From: Streptomyces corallincola
GTDB lineage: Bacteria; Actinomycetota; Actinomycetes; Streptomycetales; Streptomycetaceae
Assembly: GCF_019104725.1 (NCBI RefSeq)
Contig: NZ_JAHRXF010000012.1
Coordinates: 1 to 64,000 of the forward strand
Length of the DNA: 64,000 nucleotides
Direction: 5' to 3'
This document shows positions 55,687 to 64,000 of the stretch, piece after piece. The translations under genes were made by a program, and so were the position numbers. The notes beneath the pieces are model-generated. The model was not told where the DNA came from and did not search any database. It saw only the letters and a program-made list of their open reading frames with translations. Each line of letters opens with the position of its first letter. The first letter of the stretch is position 1.

Positions 55687-58587
55687 TCATGTGCTCGTCG
55701 AGAGCACACCGAGCGGGCCGGAGCACCGGTCCGGCCAGTCGGGAGCCGAACCCGTGGCGGCGGGCCGGTCCTTGAGGGCGAGGAGCCGGGCGAGCGCGCC
55801 CTCGTCGGCCTCGTCCAGCTCGCCCGAAGTCGAACGCGTCGCCGCTTCGGGCAGTTCACGCAGGAGTACGGCGGTGGCGCCCTCCTCCTCCGTCACCGCC
55901 AGCACCCGCAGCCGCGTACCGGGCGCGAACAGCACCTCGTCCACGGCACCGGCGCCCGCCTCGTACAGCCGCCCCGCCCGGCGGCCGGTCGCCGACCAGA
56001 TGAGGTAGTGGTCGCCGGGCGGCACCGGATACGCCCGGTCCACCGCCAGCCCGCTCACCGGCACGGCTTCCCCCAACTCCTCGCCCGGCAGGAGGAGTTC
56101 GGCCACGGCACCGAGTCGTATTCCCACCGGGCGCATGACTGTGCCCCGGAACGAGGGCAGCCTGTTCAGCGCCGAGGCGAGAGAGGCGAGGAACGCCTCG
56201 AACTCGGGTGCGTGGTCGCGCAGTCGGGCATGCACCCACGGGGAGTCGTCCTGGGCGGCGAGGTACGCGTGCAGCGCGGCGAGGTCGGCGGCGGTGCCCT
56301 CCGGGTCGGCCGCGCCGCGCAGTCCGGGCACCCGGGTCAGCGCACGCGACACGGCCGCGCTGTGGGAGTCCCACTCGGCCCCGAGCAACGCACGCACCGC
56401 GTCCCGGTCGGCGGGGGTGCTGCGCCGGGAGGGGCGGACACCGGTCCAGGGAGTGAGGGTGCGGGACCGGGGGGCGGGGGTCTCGGTGCGGGACTCGGGC
56501 TCGGGGTCGGGGTGCCGGTGGGAAGGTTCCGGGGCCTGGGCGGCGCCGCCTTCCGGCAGGGTGCTGTCGCCTTCGGACACGAGAAGGGGGCGCACCGGCG
56601 CCGGGAGTTCCTCGGGGTCCTCGTCCGGGGCGGTGGCATCGGGGGCATCGGCGGGCGGGAGAGGTGACCAGGGGGTGTCGCCGGAGGTGCGGGCGGGCTC
56701 GGAGGCGGCCGGTCCGGCGTTCCCGGTGCCAGGACCGGCACCCCAGGATGTACCGACCGGCGATGAGGTCCGGGAGACGGAACCGGTCGCCTTTACATCA
56801 ACTCCCGTTACGGAGAGGCTGGTCGAGGCAGCCCCGGCACCGCTCGGCGTCCCGCTGTCCACCGAAGCCGTACCCACCACCGCGATCGGACACGGACCCG
56901 CGCCGATCCCGGCGTCACCGGCCGAGGTCAGCGCGGCGGGAGCGGGACCGGGCGAGACCTCGTCCCGCCCGGAGCCGGGGTCCTGTTCCGAGCTGAGGCC
57001 CTGTTCCGAGCCGGGGCCCTGTTCCGAGCCGGGGTCCTGCGCCTCGGGCTCCGGAACCACGGGCGCGGAGGCCGCGTTGACCGCCGCACCGGCTTCCCTG
57101 TCCGGAACTGCCGGAGGGGTGACCGGAGTCGCGGCCACGGACACGGCGCTCCCCGCACCCGACTCCCCCGCGACACTCCTGCTGACGAATCCGCTCGCGG
57201 GCGCGGCACCCGGCGCCCGCCACCCCCGTGCCGTCACGGCCAGGCCGTGCTGCACGGCCAGGCGGCGCAGGGCGCGGTGGGTCGCGGGGGACGCCTCGCC
57301 GTGGACCTGGATCACGGTGCGTTCGCGGACGTCGTCCTGGAGGGCGGCGAGGAGGCGGCCGAGCGGGAGCCAGAGACCGGCGTCGTCGAGAGTGTGACCG
57401 GGGTGGCCGAGGTCGATGGTCATCGCGTCGGAGTCGGCGGGCCGGGCGGCGGCGAACGCGGGCAGGGGCGTGCGGTGCGGCCCGACCCAGAGTCCGGCGC
57501 GGGTGACCGCCACCTGCCAGTCCCCGTCCAGCCGGAGCGTGCCGGGTTCCCGGCCGGGGCGGAGGCCACCGATGGGCGCGCGCCAGCCGGTCAGCCGGGG
57601 CGTGGCCCCGGCGGGTACGCAGGTGACGGACTCGACGTAGGGCCGCCAGGAGGGGTCGCCCTCGGTGTCGAGCAGCATGACGCGGCTGACGGGGTTCGCG
57701 GCGGGGCCGCCCCACGGGTCGGCCGGGTGGGCGGCGCCGGGGGCGTCGATCAGGACGGGGAGCCCGTTGGACAGCTGGAGTTCGATGCCGAGCAGATCGG
57801 CGGCACCCTGGACGGCGGGCAGCGGGTCGCGCCCGTCGCCGGGCAGCAGGTTCATCGTGCCGCGTATGTGGGCGGGCAGGGCGGCGATCACGTCGGCGAC
57901 CGCGTCGGCGGTGACCTCGGCGGCGTGCGGGGCGCCGAGGAGCAGCGCGGGACGGCCGGGGTCGGCCGGGAGGGCGTAGCGGACCGCGTCGGCCCCGGCC
58001 GGGGGCGCGCCCTCGGGGAGCAGGAGGAGCCCGGCCGGGATGCGGTGGACGGCGCAGCCCTCGGCGGTGTCGGGGGCGATGCGGTCGAGGGCGGTTCCCC
58101 AGCCGGGTTCGGGGTGCCGTACGCCGAGGCGGCGCGGGGTGAGGCCGCGCGCGAACCGCCACCAGGCGCCGGGGGTTCCGGGCAGGTCGGGGGCGAAGAG
58201 GGTGCCGCCGGGCACGACGACGGCGGCGCCCTCGGGGGCGATCACCTCGAACTCCCAGCGCTCGGTGAGCCGTCGGGCGGGCGCGGGCCGCCGCGGCTGT
58301 TCGGCGGCTCCGGCGGTCATGACGAGGCGGAGCACGGTGACACCGTTGTCGGCGCACGCGTCGAGCGCGGGGGCGAGTTCGTCGCAGAGCGCGTCGGGGT
58401 CGTCGAAGCCCGCGCCGACCAGGACGGTGGCCTGGTGGGGGGCGGGTGCGGCGAGCAGTGCGCGGGCGCTGTCGGCGAGGTGGCCGGGCAGCGGTCCCGG
58501 CCGGTGGACCACCCAGACGCCGTCGCCGCCGCTGACTTCGAGGTCGTTCGCGGACGGGGCACGGCGGCGGGCGCCGCGCGGGGTCAT
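55687..58587 (-). CDS. Type VII locus protein with C-terminal ADP-ribosyltransferase-like domain
   Basis: A 966-residue protein. Residues 1-450 form an ordered N-terminal region with no match I know (SGGDGVWVVHRPGPLPGHLADSAR; HIRGTMNLLPGDGRDPLPAVQGAADLLG). About 455-735 is a Ser/Gly/Pro/Glu-rich linker with repeats of GSEQ. The C-terminal part resembles the ADP-ribosyltransferase fold: FRGTVMR (813-819), LPGEELGEAVPVSG, YLIWSATGRRAGRL (about 861-874) and DEVLFAPGTRLRVLAV (883-898), whose Glu884 fits the catalytic Glu. The residue two before it is Val rather than Glu/Gln, so activity is uncertain. ATG 58587 lacks a good ribosome site. Neighbours are the mycosin and EccC. Confidence 0.72.
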   Translation of the reverse strand: MTPRGARRRAPSANDLEVSGGDGVWVVHRPGPLPGHLADSARALLAAPAPHQATVLVGAGFDDPDALCDELAPALDACADNGVTVLRLVMTAGAAEQPRRPAPARRLTERWEFEVIAPEGAAVVVPGGTLFAPDLPGTPGAWWRFARGLTPRRLGVRHPEPGWGTALDRIAPDTAEGCAVHRIPAGLLLLPEGAPPAGADAVRYALPADPGRPALLLGAPHAAEVTADAVADVIAALPAHIRGTMNLLPGDGRDPLPAVQGAADLLGIELQLSNGLPVLIDAPGAAHPADPWGGPAANPVSRVMLLDTEGDPSWRPYVESVTCVPAGATPRLTGWRAPIGGLRPGREPGTLRLDGDWQVAVTRAGLWVGPHRTPLPAFAAARPADSDAMTIDLGHPGHTLDDAGLWLPLGRLLAALQDDVRERTVIQVHGEASPATHRALRRLAVQHGLAVTARGWRAPGAAPASGFVSRSVAGESGAGSAVSVAATPVTPPAVPDREAGAAVNAASAPVVPEPEAQDPGSEQGPGSEQGLSSEQDPGSGRDEVSPGPAPAALTSAGDAGIGAGPCPIAVVGTASVDSGTPSGAGAASTSLSVTGVDVKATGSVSRTSSPVGTSWGAGPGTGNAGPAASEPARTSGDTPWSPLPPADAPDATAPDEDPEELPAPVRPLLVSEGDSTLPEGGAAQAPEPSHRHPDPEPESRTETPAPRSRTLTPWTGVRPSRRSTPADRDAVRALLGAEWDSHSAAVSRALTRVPGLRGAADPEGTAADLAALHAYLAAQDDSPWVHARLRDHAPEFEAFLASLASALNRLPSFRGTVMRPVGIRLGAVAELLLPGEELGEAVPVSGLAVDRAYPVPPGDHYLIWSATGRRAGRLYEAGAGAVDEVLFAPGTRLRVLAVTEEEGATAVLLRELPEAATRSTSGELDEADEGALARLLALKDRPAATGSAPDWPDRCSGPLGVLSTST

Positions 58588-59038
58588 CGGGGGCACCGCG
58601 CCGGGCCGGTGGCATCGGTTGCGTCCCGGTGGGTCCCCTCGCCGGGGCGGCCGACGGTAGGGCGAGTGATCACGGACGAAAAGATATCGCCCGTCCCCCC
58701 GCGACAGAAGTGCTGTGGAAGGCACTTCGCCATTCATTCGACGGGAACGCTTCGGGATACCCGATTTATTCACCTGATGGACAGTCAATACATTGAACCC
58801 ACGTGATGGTTGGGGGTCCGGGCCGATACGGGGCACTTCTTCCGGCCACGTTGTCCGTAATTCGGTGAACGGTGCGTGAATTGCCTTTCGGCAGCCGCCC
58901 TTTCGTCCTGTACAGGTCGGCTCGGGGCCGGTGGAGGCCCGTACGATACGGGCCGTCCACGGCAGGACCGGGACGGGCGCGCGCGGGGACATCGAATGGT
59001 CGTCGCGGCCATCGCGGGGACATCGGGACGGAGACGAC
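58588..59038. other. Divergent control region of the 966-aa protein and mycosin genes
   Basis: These 451 bases hold no gene I can support. The middle (about 58680-58870) is AT-richer than its surroundings and contains TTGACT on the minus strand (58787-58782), a fair -35, without a clear -10. Promoters for both divergent genes are expected here. Confidence 0.5.
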
Positions 59039-60322
59039 ATGGCTTCCAGGACTGCGTACCGCGTGACGGCGCGGACGGGGGGACGTGCGACGGTCCGGCC
59101 GCTGCGTGCCGTGCTGGCCGGGGCGCTGGTGCTGCTCACGGCCGCGACCGGATACGGGGCCGGGGCCGGGTCGGCGCATGCGGACCCCGTGCCGACACCG
59201 CTGCCGTCCGCGGACGCGACCGCTCCCCCGGCGATCCGGCTGCCGGTGATCCCGTCTCGTTTCGAGCCGTTGAGCGACGGCTGCGTGCGGCCGTCCGCGA
59301 CCGTGGTGCCGCAGGTGCCGTGGGCGGAGTCGAGTCTGGGCCTGGGCCGGGCGCGGCAGTTGGCGTCCGGGGCCGGGGTGACCGTGGCCGTGGTGGACAG
59401 CGGGGTGTCGCGGAAGGCGCCCGCGCTGGCCGGGCGGGTCACTGCGGCGGGTGCGGCGGGCGCTGACTGTCTGGGGCACGGCACGTTCGTGGCCGGTCTG
59501 ATCGCGGCGGCCCCCGCGCCGGGCGGCGGGTTCGGCGGGGTGGCGCCGGACGCGTGCGTCCTCGCGGTGCGCGGGCTGGCGGCCGACGGGACACCGGACG
59601 AGGCGGCCGTGGCGGCGGGCATCCGCGCGGCGGCGGACGCGGGCGCACAGGTCATCGACGTGTCACTGGCGTTCCCGCGCAGCACCCGGGCGCTGGACGA
59701 CGCGCTGCGGCACGCGGCGGCGAAGGACGCGCTGGTGGTGGCCGCCGCCACACCGGACGACCCGCCGCGGACGACGGGCGGGGACGGCGAGGAGCCGCCG
59801 CCCGTGGCGATGTGGCCGGCCGCGCGGTCCGGGGTGCTGTCCGTGGTGGACGTGGACGTCCTCGGTGACCGTCCCGAGGACGCGGCCCGCCCGGTGCGCG
59901 CGGATCTCGCGGCGCCCGGTGTCGGCGTGACCGGCATCGGCCCGTCCGGCCGGGGCAACTACCTCGGCAACGGCCCGTCCGTGGCGGCGGCGTTCACCGC
60001 CGGAGCGGCGGCGCTGCTGCGCTCCTACCGCCCCGATCTGACGGCACCCGAGGTGGCGGCGCGGCTGACCGCGAGCGCCTATCCGGCGCCCGTGCCCCGC
60101 CTGGACCCCTTCGCCGCGCTGTCCGCGTCGGGCGGGTCCCCGGCGTCGGCGGCCCGGCCGTCCGCCGGGTCCGCGATCTCTCTCCACGTCCCCCGCGAGG
60201 ACCCCGCACCCGGCCGCCGCGCCACCCTGATCACCTGCGCGGCGCTGCTCATCGCGCTGGTGCTGGGCGCCGCGTCCCTGCTGCGCCGCCGCACCCGGGC
60301 GGCGACGGCGCGCGAGGTCTGA
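59039..60322 (+). CDS. mycP: Type VII secretion mycosin (S8 serine protease, MycP)
   Basis: A 427-residue membrane-anchored subtilisin-like protease. A signal peptide (about 20-48, AHA cleavage) is followed by the S8 domain with Asp120 (VAVVDSGVS), His147 (LGHGTFVAGL) and Ser314 (GNGPSVAAA), and a C-terminal membrane helix (about 397-418) with an RRR anchor, the standard mycosin layout. The usual oxyanion Asn (AAAGN) is replaced: here the stretch reads VVAAATPDD, with Pro239 in its place. The protease may thus have weak activity or mainly a structural role, which is known to matter for mycosins. Convergent with EccC, 31 bases away. Confidence 0.88.
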   Translation: MASRTAYRVTARTGGRATVRPLRAVLAGALVLLTAATGYGAGAGSAHADPVPTPLPSADATAPPAIRLPVIPSRFEPLSDGCVRPSATVVPQVPWAESSLGLGRARQLASGAGVTVAVVDSGVSRKAPALAGRVTAAGAAGADCLGHGTFVAGLIAAAPAPGGGFGGVAPDACVLAVRGLAADGTPDEAAVAAGIRAAADAGAQVIDVSLAFPRSTRALDDALRHAAAKDALVVAAATPDDPPRTTGGDGEEPPPVAMWPAARSGVLSVVDVDVLGDRPEDAARPVRADLAAPGVGVTGIGPSGRGNYLGNGPSVAAAFTAGAAALLRSYRPDLTAPEVAARLTASAYPAPVPRLDPFAALSASGGSPASAARPSAGSAISLHVPREDPAPGRRATLITCAALLIALVLGAASLLRRRTRAATAREV

Positions 60323-60353
60323 GCCGCCGGGCCACCCGCTCCGTACGGACCGG

Positions 60354-63300
60354 TCAGAACAGGTCCGCCCCCGTCCCTTCCTCCTCCACCATCGCCGTCT
60401 GCACCTGCACCGTGGTGCGGCGGGTGATGTAGAGGCCGCGGCCCGGCGGGAGGATGCGGGGCTTGGTGTTGTTGAAGAGGTAGCCCTCGGCGGGCGGGCA
60501 GGACAGCAGCAGGCCCGGGGTGTTGACCTCCAGCATGCGGCGGACCAGCGGATCGTTGATGCCGCGCATGGCACCGGCCGCCGAACGGGTCAGCACCATG
60601 TGGAAACCGATCTCGTAGCCCAGCGGCAGGTGTTCCATCAGGGGCTCGAACGGGTTGCGCATGGGGTTGGCGACGAGGTCGTAGTCATCGACGAGGACGA
60701 AGAGGCGCGGCCCCTTCCACCAGTCGCCCTGCCGCATCCGGGCCGGGGTGATCTCCGGACCCGGCGCGCGGGTGCGCAGGGCGCGGGCGACGCCGTCCAC
60801 GAGTTCGCGGAGCTGGTCCACGGAGACCGCGTGCCCGAGTCGGTAGGGCTCGGGGACCGCCTCGATCAGCTCGCGGCGGAAGTCCACGACGAGGATGCGC
60901 GCCTCGGCGGGGGTGAACCGCTCGGCGACGGTACGGGCGAACAGCCGGAGCAGGTTGGTCTTGCCGCTCTCCGCGTCACCGAAGGACACCAGGTGCGGGG
61001 TGTCGGTGAAGTCGTGCCAGGCGGTGCCGAGTTCGGTCTCCTCCACGCCGATCGGGACCCGGAACCCGCGCGTCCCGCCGCCTTTGCCGCTCGGGGCGGC
61101 GGGCGCGGCTGCCGGGGAGGGGAGTTCGGTGGCGGGCAGCCGGGTCGGCAGCATCCGTACGGGCGGTGCGGCGGGCCCGGTCCAGTTCTCCGCGACGGCT
61201 GCCACCAGGTCCGCGACACCGTCGGCGAGGTCGGCGGGGTTCTCCACTCCGTCGATGCGGGGCAGGGCGGCGAGGAAGTGCAGCTTGCCGTCGGTGGTGA
61301 GGCCGCGGCCGGGCAGCCGGGGCACGGTACCGGCCTTGCGGATGTCCACCGCGGAGTCGAGCGCGTCGCCCATCCGCAGCTCCAGCCGGGTCGCGGACTG
61401 GTCGCGGATCTGTGCGGAGAGTTCCACCCAGCGGGCGGTGCTGGTGATCAGGTGGATGCCGTAGCTGAGGCCGCGCGCGGCGATCTGGTTGACCGTGGGC
61501 ACATGGTCCTGGAAGTCCTGGCGAACCGTGGACCAGCCGTCGATGACGAGGAACACGTCACCGTGCGGTTCGTCGGGGAACTCCCCGGCCGCGCGGCGCC
61601 GCCGGAACGTCGGCATGGAGTCGATGCCGTGCTCCAGGAAGAACCGCTCCCGCCGCCCCAGCAGCGAGGTGATCTCCGCGAGGGTGCGGCCGATCCGTTC
61701 GTGGTCCACGCGCCCGGCGACCGAGCCGACGTGCGGCAGCCCGGCGAGCCCGGACAGCGTGCCGCCACCGAAGTCCAGGCAGTAGAACTGCACTTCGCGC
61801 GGGGTGTGGGTGAGCGCGAGCGCGGTGATCAGGGTGCGCAGCACCGTGGACTTGCCGCTCTGCGGCCCACCCGCGACGGCGACGTGCCCGCCCGCGGCGG
61901 ACAGGTCCACGGTGAGCAGGTCGCGCTGCTGCTCGAAGGGCCGGTCGATGATGCCGACCGGCACGGTGAGGCCGCCCCGGCGCACGGAGCCCGCGGTGGT
62001 CAGCCCGTGGCCGGGTTCGGGGGCGAGCGGCGGCAGCAACGTGTCCAGGGTGGGCGGCAGGTCCAGCGGAGGCAGCCACACCTGGTGCGCGGGCGGCCCG
62101 GCGTCCCGGAGCCGGCCGATGGCCACGGCGAGCAGGGCGTTGTCGCCCGCGTCGGGCTCGGAGACCTGTGGGCCGGGCGCGGGCGGCGCGGGGTCCGGTT
62201 CGGGCGCGGGCTGCCGGGTGGCCACCCACTCCCCGGTCCAGGGGACGACCTGGCTGGCGACCTGCGCCTGGGCGAGCGCCCCGGTCCGCTGCCGGTAGGC
62301 GCCGGAGACGTACGCGGCGCGGAACCGGGTGAGCGCCTCGATGCCGCTCTTGAGGAAGCCGCTGCCGGGCTGCGGGGGCAGTTCGTAGGCGTCGGGGACA
62401 CCGAGCACGCCCCGGCTCTCCATCGCGGAGAAGGTACGCAGCCCGATCCGGTACGACAGGTGGCTCTCCAACTGGTGCATGCGGCCTTCGTCCAGGCGCT
62501 GCGAGGCGAGCAGCAGATGGACGCCGAGGGAGCGGCCGAGTCGGCCGATCATGACGAACAGGTCCATGAACTCCCGGTGTGCTGCCAGGAGTTCACTGAA
62601 CTCGTCCACGACGACGAACAGGCTGGGCAGCGGGGCGAGCGGGGCACCGGCGGCGCGGGCACGCTCGTACTCGAGGGCGGAGGTGTGGTTGCCCGCGGCC
62701 CGCAACAGCTCCTGACGGCGGACGAGTTCGCCGTGCAGCGCGTCCTGCATGCGGGAGACCAGGGCGGCTTCGTCGGCGAGGTTGGTGATCACGGCGGAGG
62801 TGTGCGGGAGTTCGTCCAGGCCGAGGAAGGTCGCGCCACCCTTGAAGTCCACGAGGACGAAGTTCAGGGTCTCCGAGGAGTGGGTGAGGGCGAGACCGAG
62901 GACGAGGGTGCGCAGCAGTTCGCTCTTGCCGGAGCCGGTGGCGCCGATGAGCATGCCGTGCGGGCCCATGCCGCCCTGCGCGGACTCCTTGATGTCGAGG
63001 TCCACCGGGCGGCCGTCCGCTCCGACGGCGATCGGCACCCGCAGCCGGGCGTGTTCGGAGCCGGTCCTGCGCCGCCAGTAGGCGGCCGGGTCGTGCCGGT
63101 GCAGGTCGGGGATGCCGAGCAGGCTGGTGAGCTGGATGTCCGATTCGAGGGGGCGCGCGGCCTCGGCGGTGTCACCGGTGCGCATCGGCGCCAGGACGGC
63201 CGCGAGCGCGCGGGCCGCCGCCGGACCGAGCCGGTCGGCCCGGCCCAGCGGGGTGACGGTCTCCTTGCGGTTGCGGTCGGTACGGACGAGACCTACGACG

Positions 63301-64000
63301 CCGGGACCGGCCGAGGCCGGGGCAACGGCAGCCGGAACGCCCGTACCCGAAGCGCCGCCGCCCCGCGTGACCGTACCCGCGCCCGTCCCGCCGGGCCCGC
63401 TCTCGTCCCCGGCCCCGGTGCCGTCCCCGGTCCCAACTCCGTCCGCGTCGAAGTGCAGCCGGAGCACGGTCCGGCCCGGTCGCCAGCTCAGGCTTCCCGC
63501 GAGGTCGATGACCACGCAGTTGCGGTATCCGCCGCGGTCGAGGCGGTGTCCGGCGGGGAGTTGGCCGCCGTCGAGGACGACGACGGTGAAGGGTTCGTCC
63601 TTGGCGGGGGACGCGGCCGGGTCGAACGGGGGCCGCTCGGTGAACTCCTCGCCGAGCAGGTCCTCCAGTTCGGCGGCGGTGCCCGCGATCAGCCGGGCCG
63701 GTCCGGCGCCGTCGCTGTCGTGGGCGTGCAGGGTGTGCGGCAGCCACTTCGCCCAGTCCCACTCACCGCGCCGTTCGGGTGCCACGCAGAAGGCGATGAC
63801 CAGGTCCTGCGGTGCGTGCATGACGGCGAGCTGGGCGACGAGGGCGCGGGCGGCACCGGCCACGGTGTCGCGGTCGCCGCGCAGCAGGACGCGGGCCCAG
63901 GTGCGCAGGAAGACGGCGGTCGGCTGGTCGGGAACGGTGGAGTAGGCGTTGATGAAGGCGCGCAGGGCGTGCGCGGTGAGCGGGTCGAGGTCCTCGACGG
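60354..64000 (-). CDS. eccC: Type VII secretion ATPase EccC (partial, runs off the window)
   Basis: FtsK/SpoIIIE-type motor of type VII secretion; 1,215 codons are present and the frame is still open at the window edge, so the N-terminal membrane part lies outside. Three ATPase domains are seen: D1 Walker A GATGSGKS (near 62,930) with VVVDEFSELL; D2 GGPQSGKS (near 61,850) with VFLVIDGW; D3 GDAESGKT (near 60,965) with LFVLVDDYD. D1, the catalytic one, looks intact. This is the fused EccCa-EccCb form. A Gly/Thr/Ala-rich insert (about 63290-63440) precedes D1. Confidence 0.93.
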   Translation of the reverse strand, partial: VEDLDPLTAHALRAFINAYSTVPDQPTAVFLRTWARVLLRGDRDTVAGAARALVAQLAVMHAPQDLVIAFCVAPERRGEWDWAKWLPHTLHAHDSDGAGPARLIAGTAAELEDLLGEEFTERPPFDPAASPAKDEPFTVVVLDGGQLPAGHRLDRGGYRNCVVIDLAGSLSWRPGRTVLRLHFDADGVGTGDGTGAGDESGPGGTGAGTVTRGGGASGTGVPAAVAPASAGPGVVGLVRTDRNRKETVTPLGRADRLGPAAARALAAVLAPMRTGDTAEAARPLESDIQLTSLLGIPDLHRHDPAAYWRRRTGSEHARLRVPIAVGADGRPVDLDIKESAQGGMGPHGMLIGATGSGKSELLRTLVLGLALTHSSETLNFVLVDFKGGATFLGLDELPHTSAVITNLADEAALVSRMQDALHGELVRRQELLRAAGNHTSALEYERARAAGAPLAPLPSLFVVVDEFSELLAAHREFMDLFVMIGRLGRSLGVHLLLASQRLDEGRMHQLESHLSYRIGLRTFSAMESRGVLGVPDAYELPPQPGSGFLKSGIEALTRFRAAYVSGAYRQRTGALAQAQVASQVVPWTGEWVATRQPAPEPDPAPPAPGPQVSEPDAGDNALLAVAIGRLRDAGPPAHQVWLPPLDLPPTLDTLLPPLAPEPGHGLTTAGSVRRGGLTVPVGIIDRPFEQQRDLLTVDLSAAGGHVAVAGGPQSGKSTVLRTLITALALTHTPREVQFYCLDFGGGTLSGLAGLPHVGSVAGRVDHERIGRTLAEITSLLGRRERFFLEHGIDSMPTFRRRRAAGEFPDEPHGDVFLVIDGWSTVRQDFQDHVPTVNQIAARGLSYGIHLITSTARWVELSAQIRDQSATRLELRMGDALDSAVDIRKAGTVPRLPGRGLTTDGKLHFLAALPRIDGVENPADLADGVADLVAAVAENWTGPAAPPVRMLPTRLPATELPSPAAAPAAPSGKGGGTRGFRVPIGVEETELGTAWHDFTDTPHLVSFGDAESGKTNLLRLFARTVAERFTPAEARILVVDFRRELIEAVPEPYRLGHAVSVDQLRELVDGVARALRTRAPGPEITPARMRQGDWWKGPRLFVLVDDYDLVANPMRNPFEPLMEHLPLGYEIGFHMVLTRSAAGAMRGINDPLVRRMLEVNTPGLLLSCPPAEGYLFNNTKPRILPPGRGLYITRRTTVQVQTAMVEEEGTGADLF

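Noticed and set aside
53593..56667. A 1,024-codon plus-strand frame opposite the 660- and 966-aa genes
   Set aside because: Composition is almost only Gly/Arg/Val/Ala, with no ribosome site. The minus-strand frames have strong ribosome site or domain support.

Overview
The window is high-GC chromosomal DNA with strong GC bias at third codon positions, frequent GTG starts, ATGA/GTGA stop-start overlaps and families typical of filamentous actinomycetes (DUF5954, an ExxR-less CYP157-like P450, monomeric isocitrate dehydrogenase, a type VII secretion locus). It fits Streptomyces or a close relative. No insertion sequence, prophage or CRISPR array is visible.

Layout. 0.1-13 kb: membrane protein, crotonase, a minus-strand operon of FGGY kinase + GlpA-like + GlpB-like flavoproteins, an unknown 335-aa protein, an amino-acid permease, an MscS channel and NADP isocitrate dehydrogenase. 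13-22 kb: N-formylglutamate amidohydrolase-like protein, P450, GreA-like factor, Dyp peroxidase, FUSC-type transporter, a second P450 without the ExxR motif, and a DUF5954 protein. 22-28.5 kb: an oligopeptide-type ABC operon (two permeases, a fused double ATPase, a lipoprotein binding protein), closed by a strong terminator and followed by tRNA-Pro(GGG) on the minus strand. 28.7-31 kb: a divergent MFS exporter/TetR pair sharing two tandem palindromic operators.

31-44 kb is a sugar or polyol (inositol-like) utilisation region: two Gfo/Idh/MocA dehydrogenases, a LacI regulator, a PhyH-type dioxygenase, an SDR, a ribose-type ABC importer on the minus strand and a CUT1-type ABC importer on the plus strand. 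A short near-palindrome (TGTnCnGACA) occurs before the first dehydrogenase, between LacI and the dioxygenase, and before the ribose-type binding protein. It probably defines one LacI regulon.

43.8-53.5 kb resembles the mycobacterial sigK-rskA locus: a Mo-cofactor oxidoreductase and fasciclin lipoprotein, then FAD oxidoreductase, DUF1365, two cyclopropane/methyl fatty-acid synthase homologues and DUF1295, converging on rskA-sigK. The first gene of the block and sigK carry matching candidate ECF promoters (ATCC-N16-CGGAT), so the block looks like one autoregulated envelope or lipid-modification regulon.

53.6-64 kb is a type VII (ESX-like) secretion neighbourhood: a three-ATPase EccC running off the window, a mycosin with an unusual oxyanion position, a 966-aa protein whose C-terminus looks like an ADP-ribosyltransferase fold, and a 660-aa one-pass membrane protein with a long disordered tail.
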